From the NCBI RefSeq assembly GCF_000757825.1, contig NZ_CP009451.1, forward strand, positions 4,030,001-4,094,000: 64,000 bases of DNA, written 5' to 3'. Both the position numbers and the translations under genes were made by a program. Every line of letters starts with the position of its first letter. The stretch's first letter is position 1. This document shows positions 25,357 to 33,493 of this stretch, one piece after another. The DNA comes from Cedecea neteri (GTDB lineage Bacteria > Pseudomonadota > Gammaproteobacteria > Enterobacterales > Enterobacteriaceae). Under the pieces are notes generated by a model that saw nothing but the letters and a program-made list of their open reading frames with translations, did no database searches and was not told the DNA's origin.

Positions 25357-27321
25357 ATGCCACCTACCCGGTTACCCGAAGCTGAACTGCTGCCTCAGGC
25401 GCTGCCCGCTCGTTATTCGCTGGCCGCCGCCCAGGCCCGACTCGCTGCGCGAACGGTGTTCGTCTTAACCTTCTCGCTATTTATGATGCTCCTGCTGGCG
25501 CTGACCGTCAGTATTCTGGAGCCCGCCTCGCGCTGGGTGTCACTGCTGTGCAGTAACGCCGCTGCGTTATTGTTACTGGCGATTTCACTGCATGCCGCCC
25601 AGCGTATTTGCCAGTGGCGCAGCGGTAAAGTTACGCCTCAGGCAGAATCTCAGGCTCAGCCGGAAGAAGCCCCAAAGGGCAGGATTGCCCGCTGGTTTAC
25701 AGGCGCTGTGCCGCTGAATTTTGCCCGCATTGAAGCCTTTTTTAAGGCTGAGGGAATTTGGTCCGGCGCACTTGCCGCGCTGGCGTTCTATATTGCTCTT
25801 TCCGGCTGGAACACCAGCTTTGTTCCACTGGCGGAGAACAATAACCGCTGGATAGCCGTTGCCTGCCTGATAGCCTCGCTTTTTGTCCTGCTGGTAGCCG
25901 AGCGCCATCTTAGCGCTGTGCCTAAAGAGGCTTCGCCCGAGGCCGGGCCGGTAGCTCCGCTGTTACGCCTGGTGATGGCGGTGCAGCTGCTGACTCTGCC
26001 TGGGCTTATCTGGCCGCAGCTTAACAGCCCGCTGGTGATAAATCTGCCCGCCGTGCTGGTGCTGCTGGTTTCAGCAGAATTTATGCTGCGCGGCCTGTTC
26101 TCTCTGTTTGCCCCTCCCGGCGACGGCACCGCAGAACCCGTTCTGATCCCTAAAAGCCAGCTGGCAGCGCAGCTCACCTGGCCGCCGCGGCCGTTCAGCT
26201 TTTTGCAGCAGGAGCTGCATCAGCGTTTTGGCATAGACCTGCGTCAGGTCTGGGCGTTTACCGTCTTAAAACGCGCCTTTATTCCTATGCTAGCCATTAT
26301 GCTGCTTTGCGGCTGGCTGCTAACCGGGCTGCAGCAAATTTCGGCCACCGAGCGCGGCGTCTATGAGCGCTTTGGGCGTTCGGTCGCGGTGCTTGAGCCG
26401 GGCCTGCATCTGGGCATGCCGTGGCCGTTTGGCCGGGTTTGGCTGACGGAAAACGGTCAGGTACATGAGCTGGCCGCCGGGGAAGATCCTGCGAATCAGC
26501 CGCCGCTAAAACGTGCTGATGCCGAAGGGCCTGCGCCCGCCAGCGCTGACCGCCTGTGGGATGCCACCCATAACTTCGACAAAGCGCAAATCATCGCCAG
26601 CCAAAGCGGGGACCAACAAAGCCTGCAAATCGTGAACAGCGACGTGCGCTTTATGTGGCGCATCGGGCTGAGCGATAAAGCCGCGCTGGCGGCAACCTAC
26701 CGCGCAGTGAACCTTCAGGAGCTGGTGCGCAGCACCGCGAACCAGGTGCTGGTGCATCAGTTTTCCTCTTTAACGCTGGACGACGTACTCAGCGAGCGGC
26801 GTGACGACCTTGCCCTGCAGATTAACCGCGCCGTGCAGCAGCAGCTGGATAACCTGAACAGCGGCGTGGAGATTCTTTCTACCGTCGTTGAGGCAATTCA
26901 TCCCCCTGCCGGAGCAGCCGACGCGTTTCACGGCGTGCAGGCCGCGCAAATTGCGGCCCAGTCGCTGATCCTCCGGGAGCGTGGCAGTGCGGCAGAAAAA
27001 GCCGCGCTGGCCGCAACTAATGCGGCGGTGCGCCAGAACACGGCACAAATCAACGCCACCGAAGCGTTAAGCCTGGCTCAGGCCACGGCGACCCGCTTTG
27101 CCGCGCAGAAAAATGCGTACCAGCAGGCCGGGCAGGTCTTTATTGACGAGCTTTGGTTTAAGCAGCTTCAGCTGGCGCTCAGCGGCCGTCCTTTGCTGGT
27201 TATCGACCAGCGGATCGGGGCCGGTTCTCCGCCGACGCTTGACCTGCGTGATTTCCCCACTTCGACCGATGCAGCGCGCCGCGATGCGCCAGCTAAACCC
27301 GCACAGGAGCTTTCCCGGTGA
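25357..27321 (+). CDS. SPFH/HflK-like protein with polytopic N-terminal domain
   Basis: A 654-residue protein. About seven hydrophobic helices occupy residues 30-325, after which an SPFH (prohibitin/HflK) domain begins at GLQQISATERGVYERFGRSVAVLEPGLH. Then come a coiled, alanine/glutamine-rich stretch (about 530-600) and a short tail. Ordinary HflK has only one N-terminal helix. Genes of this type are usually labelled 'protease modulator HflK', but the true hflKC genes belong to another locus, so an FtsH link is not assured. It is the first gene of a four-gene operon and overlaps the next by four bases. Function unknown; probably a membrane scaffold. Confidence 0.78.
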   Translation: MPPTRLPEAELLPQALPARYSLAAAQARLAARTVFVLTFSLFMMLLLALTVSILEPASRWVSLLCSNAAALLLLAISLHAAQRICQWRSGKVTPQAESQAQPEEAPKGRIARWFTGAVPLNFARIEAFFKAEGIWSGALAALAFYIALSGWNTSFVPLAENNNRWIAVACLIASLFVLLVAERHLSAVPKEASPEAGPVAPLLRLVMAVQLLTLPGLIWPQLNSPLVINLPAVLVLLVSAEFMLRGLFSLFAPPGDGTAEPVLIPKSQLAAQLTWPPRPFSFLQQELHQRFGIDLRQVWAFTVLKRAFIPMLAIMLLCGWLLTGLQQISATERGVYERFGRSVAVLEPGLHLGMPWPFGRVWLTENGQVHELAAGEDPANQPPLKRADAEGPAPASADRLWDATHNFDKAQIIASQSGDQQSLQIVNSDVRFMWRIGLSDKAALAATYRAVNLQELVRSTANQVLVHQFSSLTLDDVLSERRDDLALQINRAVQQQLDNLNSGVEILSTVVEAIHPPAGAADAFHGVQAAQIAAQSLILRERGSAAEKAALAATNAAVRQNTAQINATEALSLAQATATRFAAQKNAYQQAGQVFIDELWFKQLQLALSGRPLLVIDQRIGAGSPPTLDLRDFPTSTDAARRDAPAKPAQELSR

Positions 27322-28331
27322 GCCACTCGCACTCTCATGGACATCATCACCATCATCATGGTCACGGCTGTGGCCACGATCGTTCTTCTGCCCCGGAAGG
27401 TGGTAAAAAAGGGATCTGGAAGCGTATTACCGCCGCCGCTGTGCTGGTGCTTATCCTGCTTGCTGCCGCGAGCCTGGTACAGGTGCGATCCGGCGAATCG
27501 CTGGTGATCACTCGCTTTGGTAAACCCGTTCGGGTGCTGCTTGAGCCGGGGCTTGCCTGGCGAATTCCGGCGCCTTTTGAAACCGCAACGGTGGTGGATC
27601 TGCGCCTGCGGACGACATCAAGCGGGCTGCAGGATGTAGGCACTCGCGATGGTCTGAGGATCATCGTTCAGTCCTATGCGGTGTGGGAAGTAGACAACAC
27701 GCCTGAGCACGTGCAGCGCTTTATGCGGGCGGTGCAGAATCAGCCGGATGAAGCGGCGCGCCAGATCCGTACTTATTTAGGTTCAGCGCTGGAAACCACC
27801 GCCAGCGGCTTCACGCTTTCTCAACTGGTGAATACCGACGGCAAGCAGGTGCAGCTGGCGCAGTTTGAATCGCATCTTCAGCAGCAAATCAGCCAGCCGC
27901 TGCTGCAAAGCTACGGCATCCGGCTGGTACAAATGGGCACCGAGCGCCTGACGCTACCTGCCGTCACGCTTAATGCCACCGTTGACCGTATGCGCGCCGA
28001 GCGTGAAACCATCGCCATTGAACGTACGGCGGAAGGTAAACGCGCGGCGGCAGAAATTCGCTCCGCAGCCGATCGCGATGCCCGTATTACCGAGGCGCAG
28101 GCTTCGGTGAAAGCGGCGGATATTGAGGCTCAGGCTCAGGTGCAAACGGCCTCTATTTACGGCAAAGCCTATGCCAGCGCGCCACAGCTTTACAGCCTGC
28201 TGCGCCAGATTGATGCCCTTAGCGGCATGGTCAATGCGCAAACCCGGCTGGTGCTGCGTACCGATGCCAAACCGTTCAGCCTGCTGGTTGACGGGCCACA
28301 GATGGATAAAGCTGCGGATAAAAAACCATGA
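27318..28331 (+). CDS. SPFH/HflC-like protein with histidine-rich N-terminus
   Basis: A 337-residue protein starting at a GTG that overlaps the previous stop; AGGAG lies 8 bases upstream. Eleven of the first 20 residues are His, with Cys18, which makes a probable zinc- or nickel-binding tail on the cytoplasmic side. One membrane helix follows (about residues 36-55), then the SPFH domain (VRSGESLVITRFGKPVRVLLEPG) and a long alanine-rich coiled coil (about 220-290; AEGKRAAAEIRSAADRDARI) as in HflC. The metal tail is absent from normal HflC. It may feed metal to the ATPase encoded two genes downstream; that is inference. Confidence 0.82.
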   Translation: MSHSHSHGHHHHHHGHGCGHDRSSAPEGGKKGIWKRITAAAVLVLILLAAASLVQVRSGESLVITRFGKPVRVLLEPGLAWRIPAPFETATVVDLRLRTTSSGLQDVGTRDGLRIIVQSYAVWEVDNTPEHVQRFMRAVQNQPDEAARQIRTYLGSALETTASGFTLSQLVNTDGKQVQLAQFESHLQQQISQPLLQSYGIRLVQMGTERLTLPAVTLNATVDRMRAERETIAIERTAEGKRAAAEIRSAADRDARITEAQASVKAADIEAQAQVQTASIYGKAYASAPQLYSLLRQIDALSGMVNAQTRLVLRTDAKPFSLLVDGPQMDKAADKKP

Positions 28332-29380
28332 CCGAACGGCAAAAACTTGAGCCCGGCGGGCCGTGGACGCAGTCGATCCGGCTGGCGTTTATCGCCATCT
28401 TTGTGCTGACGCTGTTTGCCGCCGGAGCCTGGCTGCTGTCAAACGTCCGGCAGATCCCGGCGGGAAGCAGGGCGGTAGTGCTGCGTTTTGGCGCAGAGCA
28501 ACGTGTCGCCGAGCCGGGGCTGTTGCTTGCCTGGCCCGCGCCGGTGAATGAAGTGGTGATGGTGCCGGGGGCGGATCGGGTGATTGAGCACCGGGTGACC
28601 GCCCTGCTGCGTTCGCCCGAGGCGCAAAGTCTGGATATTAACGGCGGTCCTGGGAACGACGCTGTTTCGGGTTCCGGCTTCCTGCTGACCGGTGATGCGG
28701 GCGTGGTACAGCTGGATATCAGCGTGTTCTACCGGGTCAGAACGCCGACAGCCTATGTGCTCCAGGGCAAACATGTGTTGCCGCTGCTCGACAGGCTGGT
28801 TGAACGCGCGGCGGTGGCGGTCTGTGCTTCACGCGATCTGGATACTATTCTGGTCGCCCGCCCCGAAATGCCGGGCAACGACATGAACGTTGCCCAGCAG
28901 CGCGAACAGCTGCGCAGTGACGTGCAGCGTAACATTGAGCAAAACCTGCTGCGGCTTCAGCAGTCGGGAAGCGACGCGGGTATAACGCTTGAGCGAGTGA
29001 CCGTTCAGTCCGCCTTACCCCTGGCAACCGTGACGGCGTTCAATGCGGTATTAACTGCCAGCCAGCAGGCGTCGAAAGCGGTGGCGACCGCGCAAAGTGA
29101 CGCTTCGTTAACGCGCCAGAAGGCGGTGCAGCAGGCCGATCAGATGCTGCAAACCGCCCAGGCAAACGCGCAGGAAAGCGTGGCTAAAGCGCAGTCGGAT
29201 ACCGCGACTATCGCCCATCTGGCCAGCAACCATGACGACCCAGATTTGCTGGGGCGAATTTACCGTCAGCGGATAGCCGAGATTTTGTCCCGGGCCGGAT
29301 CGGTGATTACCGTGTCGCCGCAGGATGACGCTCATCTGATTTTGCAGGGCGTGGCGCAAAAAGAGGCGGCTAAACCATGA
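28328..29380 (+). CDS. Third SPFH/HflK-like membrane protein
   Basis: A 350-residue protein with one N-terminal helix (about residues 20-40), an SPFH domain starting at VRQIPAGSRAVVLRFGAEQRVAEPGLLLAWP, and a C-terminal coiled coil rich in Ala, Gln and Ser (about 235-300). It overlaps both neighbours by four bases, so the three SPFH proteins and the ATPase are likely made together, as expected for subunits of a hetero-oligomeric ring. It is more diverged from HflK than the first protein. Function unknown. Confidence 0.8.
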   Translation: MTERQKLEPGGPWTQSIRLAFIAIFVLTLFAAGAWLLSNVRQIPAGSRAVVLRFGAEQRVAEPGLLLAWPAPVNEVVMVPGADRVIEHRVTALLRSPEAQSLDINGGPGNDAVSGSGFLLTGDAGVVQLDISVFYRVRTPTAYVLQGKHVLPLLDRLVERAAVAVCASRDLDTILVARPEMPGNDMNVAQQREQLRSDVQRNIEQNLLRLQQSGSDAGITLERVTVQSALPLATVTAFNAVLTASQQASKAVATAQSDASLTRQKAVQQADQMLQTAQANAQESVAKAQSDTATIAHLASNHDDPDLLGRIYRQRIAEILSRAGSVITVSPQDDAHLILQGVAQKEAAKP

Positions 29381-31278
29381 CTTCTTCAGTCCAGGCCGGC
29401 GGGGCGCTGACCCGTCAGGAACAGAAACATATTACTCGCCAGCTGCTGCTGGCGCTGATTGCCAGCGGGGCGCTTATTCTCGGCCTGCTCTGGCGCTGGC
29501 TAGCGCCTCAGCAGGTTGCCGTCGGCGATTTACTGCTGGGCGCGGCATCCCTCGTTGTGGCGGTACCGGTGCTGCGGCATGCGCTGCACAGCTTGCGTTA
29601 CCCCAGCCTGCACGGGCTGACAGACCAGCTCATTGCGCTGGCTTTGCTGGGCGCATGGGCGACGGGCGATCTTCTGACGGCCGCGCTGCTGCCGCTGATC
29701 ATGATTGTCGGGCATATTCTTGAAGAGCGCAGCGTGATCGGCTCTCAGGAAGCTATCGAAGCGCTGAGCAAGCTCACGCGCAGCCGCGCCAGACGCGTTG
29801 GCGCTGACGGTCAGTTGCAGGATATCGACAACCACGATCTTGAACCTGGTGATGTGGTTGAGGTGCGTGCCGGGGATCATATTCCCGCCGATGGCCTGGT
29901 GCTGGAGGGCAAAGCAAGCCTGGATACGGCGCCGATCACCGGTGAGTCGGTACCGCAGGAAGTTGAGCCCGGTGCCGAAGTTTTTGGTGGGGCGATAAAC
30001 CTTGATGGCCTGCTGCGCATCCGGGTCACGCGTACCGGGGAAACGTCGACGTTGGGGCGTGTAATCGCTCTGATGCAAAGCGCCGAGCAGGCAAGTCCGC
30101 CGATAACCCGGCTGCTGGAGCGCCATGCGGCTCGCTATCTGTTGCTGGTGTTGATGATTGCCGCCAGCACCTGGTTCCTGACGCAGGATGCCCAGGCGAT
30201 GCTGGCGGTATTGGTGGCTGCCTGCCCGTGTGCGCTTGTGCTCTCCGCGCCAGCTTCCTCTATTGCCGGGCTGACGGTTGCCGCCCGCCACGGCATTTTA
30301 ATTCGTGGCGCTGCTTTTCTTGAGGAACTGGCGGAGATCAACGCCGTGGTGGTCGACAAGACAGGGACTCTGACGCACGGCAAGCTGCACCTGCAGGCTG
30401 TGGGACCTTTTGGCGATACCGATCCTGATATGCTGAAAACCCTGGCGGCCAGCCTCGGGGCGACGAGTAACCATCCGGTTAGCCGTGCGCTGAGCGAGAT
30501 TGTTTCACGCGAAGCCTGGCTCCCGCTCGATAACGTGCGCGAACATCAGGGATTAGGCGTTTCTGCTTCTACCCCACAGGGCGAAGCCGTACTCGGCAGG
30601 CGCGAACTGTTGGCCACAACGCTTGCTGACTTACCGGATGCCCCGGAGCATGATGGCCCGATTGTCGGGCTGGCGCTGGATGGGCGTTTTCTTGGCTGGC
30701 TGCTGCTGGCCGATAGCCTGCGCGGTGAGGCGGCCACGGCGATGGCAGAGCTACGCGAGCTTGGGCTGAACCGTCAGCTTTTACTGACCGGCGATCGCCA
30801 GTCGGTTGCCGACCGCATTGCGCAGCAGGTGGGTATTGTCGACGTGGTAGCTGGCGCGCTTCCCGCGGATAAGCTGGAGCAGGTGAAGCTGCAAATCGAC
30901 AGCGGTTACCGGCCAATGGTTATCGGCGACGGCATCAACGATTCGCTGGCGCTCAAGGCGGGAGTGGTCGGCGTGGCGATGGGGGCCGGAGGCTCTGATA
31001 TTGCGATGTCGTCGGCGGATATTGTACTGATAGGCAGCGATCTTCGTCGGCTGGGCACCTGCGTGCGCTTAAGCCGCCGCTGCCGCTGTACTTTGCAGGT
31101 CAACGTATTTATCGGGCTCGGCTGGACGCTGGCGATTGTCGCGATGGCGGCTTTTGGCTGGCTGGGGGCATCGGGCGCAGTTGTCGCCGCGCTGCTGCAT
31201 AATCTCAGCACGCTGCTGGTGCTGGGCAATGCCGGCCGGCTATTAAGGTTTGAAGAAAAGCTGAGCGAGCAGAAATAA
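29377..31278 (+). CDS. P1B-type heavy-metal-translocating ATPase
   Basis: A 633-residue ATPase with all catalytic motifs: ITGES in the actuator domain, AACPCALVLS in the metal-binding membrane helix, DKTGT with the phosphorylated Asp, SNHPVSRAL in the nucleotide domain and GDGINDSLAL. There is no N-terminal heavy-metal-binding domain; the protein begins with membrane helices after 20 residues. The last helix reads LLHNLSTLLVL where ZntA-type zinc pumps carry a conserved Asp, so the metal cannot be assigned by motif. Coupling to three SPFH genes, one with a His tail, and a Zur-like box suggest zinc. A terminator follows. Confidence 0.9.
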   Translation: MTSSVQAGGALTRQEQKHITRQLLLALIASGALILGLLWRWLAPQQVAVGDLLLGAASLVVAVPVLRHALHSLRYPSLHGLTDQLIALALLGAWATGDLLTAALLPLIMIVGHILEERSVIGSQEAIEALSKLTRSRARRVGADGQLQDIDNHDLEPGDVVEVRAGDHIPADGLVLEGKASLDTAPITGESVPQEVEPGAEVFGGAINLDGLLRIRVTRTGETSTLGRVIALMQSAEQASPPITRLLERHAARYLLLVLMIAASTWFLTQDAQAMLAVLVAACPCALVLSAPASSIAGLTVAARHGILIRGAAFLEELAEINAVVVDKTGTLTHGKLHLQAVGPFGDTDPDMLKTLAASLGATSNHPVSRALSEIVSREAWLPLDNVREHQGLGVSASTPQGEAVLGRRELLATTLADLPDAPEHDGPIVGLALDGRFLGWLLLADSLRGEAATAMAELRELGLNRQLLLTGDRQSVADRIAQQVGIVDVVAGALPADKLEQVKLQIDSGYRPMVIGDGINDSLALKAGVVGVAMGAGGSDIAMSSADIVLIGSDLRRLGTCVRLSRRCRCTLQVNVFIGLGWTLAIVAMAAFGWLGASGAVVAALLHNLSTLLVLGNAGRLLRFEEKLSEQK

Positions 31279-31280
31279 AA

Positions 31281-31312
31281 AAACCGCCTTCGTGATGAAG
31301 GCGGTTTGCTTT
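31281..31312. terminator. Bidirectional terminator between ATPase gene and fadL
   Basis: An 11-bp perfect stem AAACCGCCTTC/GAAGGCGGTTT with a GTGAT loop lies between two convergent genes, with A-rich sequence before and T-rich after it, so it can stop transcription from both sides. Confidence 0.88.
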
Positions 31313-31325
31313 TCGGGGCGGTAAC

Positions 31326-32654
31326 TTAGAACGCGTAGTTGAAGTTCGCGCCGTACAGCCAGGCTTTACCTTCAGATTTGAAGGTGTATGGGCCTTCTTC
31401 GATGGTGACTTTCTGGCCGTGCATGTAGGAAACACCTACGTCCACAGAAGCGTCTTTGTTAAACGCATAAGTGGTACCGGCGCTCAGCCACAGGCGGTCC
31501 TGATCCGGAATGGAGATAGAACGCTTGTCGGCCGGAACCGGACTGTCATCGAACGCGATACCGGTACGGAACGTCCAGTTATCGTCCATGAAGTAGGTGG
31601 TGCCCAGCGCGATGCGGTAAGCATCCTTGAAGCCTTCGTCTTTATAGAACAGCGTCTGGCCGTTGTTGCCGGTCGCTTTCAGCTCCTGGAACTGGCTCCA
31701 GCTGGTGTAGGTCAGGCTATAGTGCACGGCCCACTTCGGCGCCACTTTGTTATAACCGGACAGTTCCCACATTTCTGGCAGGTGCAGGCTCAGAGAACCC
31801 GGTACGGTTTGGCCATTGGTGCCTGAAGGCAGACCAAAGTTAGACAGCAGCGGGTTATAGGCCGCCGGCAGGCTGCTCTTATAGTCGCCGTCGAAGTCAA
31901 CTTTCACTTCAGAACGATAGGTAAAGCCGTAGCGGTTATCTTTGTTGATTTCATAAAGAATACCGGCGTTCCAGCCAAAGCCCCATTTGTCACCCTTGAG
32001 GTGCGCAATCTGAGTATTGGCCGGTAATGTGCCGATAGCCTGGCGCTGAGCCGGGGTCAGCGGGGAAGACGGGTTACCCGCAATCAGCTGCGGCAGGTCA
32101 CCCGCATAGCGCTCAATCTTCGCTTTCGCGTAGACAGCATCAAAGCCCAGACCGAAGCTCCAGTTGCTGTTCAGGCGGTAGGCACCGCTCAGGTTCAGGT
32201 TCAGGGTGGTCAGGTCGGTCGTGCCACCCATGGAACCGGCGGTATAGCTGTCATTATATTCGGTGGCCAGGCCGTAGTTAGAGGTGACGGATGCACCCCA
32301 GCCGAACTGGTCGTTAATCGGCGCGACAAAGTGCAGGTTAGGCACCCATGCGGTCGGCGCGATGTTTTTTGCATCGGTGCTTTTGCCGGTTTTTGAGGTA
32401 CCGGAGATATCTACGTCCGGGTCAACGAAGATGGCGCCCGCGGAGAAAGAAGGGCGGTCAAACATCATGATGGTGGCGGGGTTGCGGCTTGCTGAACCCG
32501 CATTATCCGCGACTGCACCTTCCCCCGAATACGCTCGGCCAAGGCCAGAGGAAGAGAACTCGTTTAATTGAAAGCCGGCGGCATACGCCTGGGAAGAGAC
32601 TATTGCCACTGCAACCGCGAGGGCTGACTTTGCAAACAGGTTTTTCTGGCTCAT
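31326..32654 (-). CDS. fadL: Long-chain fatty acid outer-membrane transporter FadL
   Basis: A 442-residue beta-barrel with a cleaved signal peptide ending YAAG; the mature N-terminus [21 protein letters not shown] is the FadL hatch. Many barrel strands end in aromatic residues and the chain ends in NFNYAF, the outer-membrane assembly signal. ATG 32654 was chosen over the in-frame TTG two codons upstream; GAGG precedes it. It imports long-chain fatty acids and is a phage receptor in E. coli. FadR-like and CRP-like sites lie upstream. Confidence 0.97.
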   Translation of the reverse strand: MSQKNLFAKSALAVAVAIVSSQAYAAGFQLNEFSSSGLGRAYSGEGAVADNAGSASRNPATIMMFDRPSFSAGAIFVDPDVDISGTSKTGKSTDAKNIAPTAWVPNLHFVAPINDQFGWGASVTSNYGLATEYNDSYTAGSMGGTTDLTTLNLNLSGAYRLNSNWSFGLGFDAVYAKAKIERYAGDLPQLIAGNPSSPLTPAQRQAIGTLPANTQIAHLKGDKWGFGWNAGILYEINKDNRYGFTYRSEVKVDFDGDYKSSLPAAYNPLLSNFGLPSGTNGQTVPGSLSLHLPEMWELSGYNKVAPKWAVHYSLTYTSWSQFQELKATGNNGQTLFYKDEGFKDAYRIALGTTYFMDDNWTFRTGIAFDDSPVPADKRSISIPDQDRLWLSAGTTYAFNKDASVDVGVSYMHGQKVTIEEGPYTFKSEGKAWLYGANFNYAF

Positions 32655-32743
32655 GACCAAAACCTCATTGATTTATTTTTATGCAAACAATGTTACATAC
32701 CGTAACAGGAGCGCGAATAGTAGGGACTGATCGGGTACAGAGA

Positions 32744-32755
32744 AATCAGACCAGT
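32744..32755. promoter_or_regulatory. FadR-like operator I of fadL
   Basis: AATCAGACCAGT matches one arm and centre of the FadR consensus (NGGTCNGACCAGT) but has a degenerate left arm. It lies about 90 bases before the fadL start, 12 bases from a better second site. E. coli fadL also has two FadR sites. Confidence 0.5.
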
Positions 32756-32766
32756 GGCGAGAGTAT

Positions 32767-32779
32767 AGGTCCGACCAGC
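32767..32779. promoter_or_regulatory. FadR-like operator II of fadL
   Basis: AGGTCCGACCAGC contains the palindromic GGTCNGACC core of FadR operators. Repression by FadR without fatty acyl-CoA is the known control of fadL. Confidence 0.68.
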
Positions 32780-32902
32780 GAGGATGTTGCAAGTTTGTTT
32801 CTAAAGTTTTTCAAGTTTGATCTTAAAAACGGGATCTGCTTGGCAAAATCCGGGGGAACTTCCCGGCAAACGGCGGATGTTATTTGTTTTAGATCATTTT
32901 TA

Positions 32903-32922
32903 AGTGTGATTTCCGTCACTTG
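32903..32922. promoter_or_regulatory. CRP-like site between fadL and yfcZ
   Basis: AAGTGTGATTTCCGTCACTT has the TGTGA-N6-TCACW form of a CRP (cAMP receptor protein) site, at 32905-32920. It lies about 110 bases before yfcZ and 250 bases before fadL, so either or both could be its target. Confidence 0.55.
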
Positions 32923-33031
32923 TCGGTTTTGTGAGGATTATCAACTGGAGCAGAAACAACCGCGGGCGTAAAATGCCCGCAATTGTGTTAACCAATCTCC
33001 CTTTTTAGGCCGCATTACAGAGGAAAGCGTG

Positions 33032-33316
33032 ATGAGTAAAAATACCGCCGATGAAACCCCAGTTTGCTGCTGCATTGATGTCGGTTCCATTATCGACAAC
33101 ACAGATTGCATCGCTTCCTACAGCCGCGTATTTGCTGATAAAGCACAGGCTGATGAGGTTCTGGCAGCCTTAACGGCCAAAGCCCGCGAAGTAGAATCCG
33201 AGCCTTGCCAGATTACCCCGCGTTATACCGAAGTGGCTGATGGCGTGCAGTTGGATATCGACTTCGTGTTCAGTTGCCAGGCTGAAACCATGATCTTCCA
33301 GCTCGGCCTGCGTTAA
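33032..33316 (+). CDS. yfcZ: YfcZ/YiiS family protein
   Basis: A 94-residue soluble protein, the same length as E. coli YfcZ. A cysteine cluster (VCCCIDVGSIIDN) lies near the N-terminus and the family ending VFSCQAETMIFQLGLR is conserved. Function is unknown. ATG 33032 was chosen over the GTG one codon upstream; AGGAAAG precedes it. A strong terminator follows, so it is a single-gene unit ahead of fadI. Confidence 0.93.
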   Translation: MSKNTADETPVCCCIDVGSIIDNTDCIASYSRVFADKAQADEVLAALTAKAREVESEPCQITPRYTEVADGVQLDIDFVFSCQAETMIFQLGLR

Positions 33317-33327
33317 TCCCCTCTGCC

Positions 33328-33354
33328 AAACACCCCGCATTGTGCGGGGTGTTT
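33328..33354 (+). terminator. Terminator after yfcZ
   Basis: A perfect 12-bp stem AAACACCCCGCA/TGCGGGGTGTTT with a three-base loop, followed by a T-rich stretch. Confidence 0.88.
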
Positions 33355-33441
33355 CATTTCGTTATGTAATAATTCGTGTCGCTTCTCCCATTTTTCTCGC
33401 CCGCCGGTTGGCTGGATGTGAATTTTTAGTTAAGACTGTGA

Positions 33442-33458
33442 TCAGGTCAGACCACTTT
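33442..33458. promoter_or_regulatory. FadR-like operator before fadI
   Basis: TCAGGTCAGACCACTTT contains the FadR core GGTCAGACCACTT, 36 bases before the fadI start codon. This is where repression by FadR would block the beta-oxidation operon, as known for fadIJ in E. coli. Confidence 0.75.
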
Positions 33459-33493
33459 TTGTCTGTATTCACTTTTTTTAGCAGGGGAGCGTT

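Larger units (their letters stand above)
32655..33031. other. Divergent fadL-yfcZ control region
   Basis: This 377-base gap has no gene. It holds the two FadR-like sites and the CRP-like site listed separately. The small ORF 32681-32971 inside it has no recognisable features and spans the operators, so I treat it as chance. Confidence 0.7.

Noticed and set aside
25357..29380. Genuine hflK/hflC genes (FtsH modulators)
   Set aside because: There are three SPFH genes, one with a polytopic N-terminal domain and one with a His tail, and no hflX or hfq next to them, so they are paralogues rather than the housekeeping pair.
32681..32971. 96-codon frame between fadL and yfcZ
   Set aside because: It spans the FadR- and CRP-like sites and has no family features; a control region explains the sequence better.
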